Below are positions 6,733 through 7,125 of a DNA stretch of 7,125 bases, piece after piece. The translations under genes and the position numbers were made by a program. The stretch's first letter is position 1. The number at the start of each line of letters is the position of its first letter. Origin of the DNA: Fidelibacterota bacterium (lineage in GTDB: Bacteria > Fidelibacterota > Marinisomatia > Marinisomatales > TCS56); the NCBI GenBank assembly GCA_013203015.1, contig JABMPO010000267.1:1-7125 (forward strand), in the 5' to 3' direction. Under the pieces are notes generated by a model. The model made no database searches and was not told where the DNA came from. It was given only the letters and a program-made list of their open reading frames with translations.

Positions 6733-7125
6733 TTGACTTACATTCAATCGTCAAAAACTGATACCAAACGTGATTTTACTGCGGTAACAATTGGGTTATC
6801 CTCGCCAGAAATGATTCTGGCTCGTTCCTACGGTGAAGTATTAAAACCGGAAACGATCAATTATCGGTCCTATAAACCGGAAAAAGACGGTTTATTCTGC
6901 GAAAAAATATTTGGACCAGTTAAAGATTATGAATGCCATTGTGGGAAATATAAAGGCATTCGCTATCGTGGTATTATATGTGATCGTTGTGGTGTTGAAG
7001 TTACCCGTAAAAAAGTCCGTCGTGAGCGGATGGGGCATATTACCCTGGCAGTACCGGTTGTGCATATCTGGTATTTGCGCTCTATTCCCAGTAAACTCAG
7101 TTACCTGATTGGTCTGTCCACGAAA
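6733..7125 (+). CDS. rpoC: DNA-directed RNA polymerase subunit beta' (5' part, cut by window end)
   Basis: RpoC carries the catalytic Mg2+ site and most of the clamp of RNA polymerase. Only the first 131 codons are visible, and the frame is open to the last base. The N-terminus reads LTYIQSSKTDTKRDF and then the family core: ITIGLSSPEMI-type sequence around 19-28, SYGEVLKPETINYRSYKPEK (32-51) and DGLFCEKIFGPVKDYECHCG (52-71). The clamp zinc-binding site is complete, with Cys68, Cys70, Cys83 and Cys86, equivalent to E. coli Cys70, 72, 85 and 88. GVEVTRKKVRRERMGHI (87-103) and HIWYLRSIPSKLSYLIGL (111-128) continue the conserved clamp. TTG 6733 is chosen because a GGAG lies 7 bases upstream and because starting at the first in-frame ATG (codon 27) would remove conserved residues. 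The catalytic NADFDGDQ motif lies beyond the window. Confidence 0.97.
   Translation, partial: MTYIQSSKTDTKRDFTAVTIGLSSPEMILARSYGEVLKPETINYRSYKPEKDGLFCEKIFGPVKDYECHCGKYKGIRYRGIICDRCGVEVTRKKVRRERMGHITLAVPVVHIWYLRSIPSKLSYLIGLSTK

Noticed and set aside
6911..7108. Plus-strand frame of 65 codons after rpoB
   Set aside because: It is a frame-shifted reading of rpoC, whose conserved zinc-binding clamp sequence runs through in the frame of TTG 6733.

Overview
The window holds the conserved translation/transcription cluster trnW-secE-nusG-rplK-rplA-rplJ-rplL-rpoB-rpoC, all on the + strand. rpoC is cut off by the window end and only 4 bases precede the tRNA. Every gene is full length and intact by eye, and the order is the classical bacterial one. 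I find no mobile element, CRISPR array, riboswitch, convincing terminator or novel gene system; this is a core housekeeping region.

Organism: a bacterium, moderately AT-rich by eye. RpoB and RpoC contain stretches typical of the FCB (Bacteroidota/Chlorobiota and relatives) side of the tree, for example DQTNPLAEITHKRR and DVHYTHYGRLCPIETPEG in RpoB and FGPVKDYECHCGKY in RpoC. Good Shine-Dalgarno (SD) sequences before rplL, rpoB and rpoC are less typical of Bacteroidota proper. I lean to a non-Bacteroidota FCB lineage, possibly uncultured, but cannot place the phylum from sequence reading alone.

Layout: tRNA-Trp (5-77) is followed after 23 bases by secE, whose product is the small essential SecYEG subunit. 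nusG starts 2 bases after the secE stop. rplK, rplA and rplJ follow with gaps of 9, 8 and 6 bases. rplJ and rplL are 26 bases apart, and rplL and rpoB 62 bases apart, the largest gap. rpoC begins 12 bases after the rpoB stop. No gene-free stretch approaches 300 bases.

How they work together: L11, L1, L10 and L7/L12 build the two mobile stalks of the 50S subunit (the L1 stalk and the L7/L12 GTPase-recruiting stalk with L11 at its base). RpoB and RpoC form the catalytic core of RNA polymerase. NusG binds RNA polymerase and controls elongation, and SecE is part of the protein export channel. The tight spacing suggests one or a few long transcripts. The modest points of interest are TTG starts on both rpoB and rpoC, a glycine in the rifampicin region of RpoB where E. 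coli has Met515, a long L10 C-terminal helix that predicts six L7/L12 copies, a Cys-x-Cys in L1, an A9 run early in nusG, and the lack of room for the usual ribosomal-protein leader regulators.
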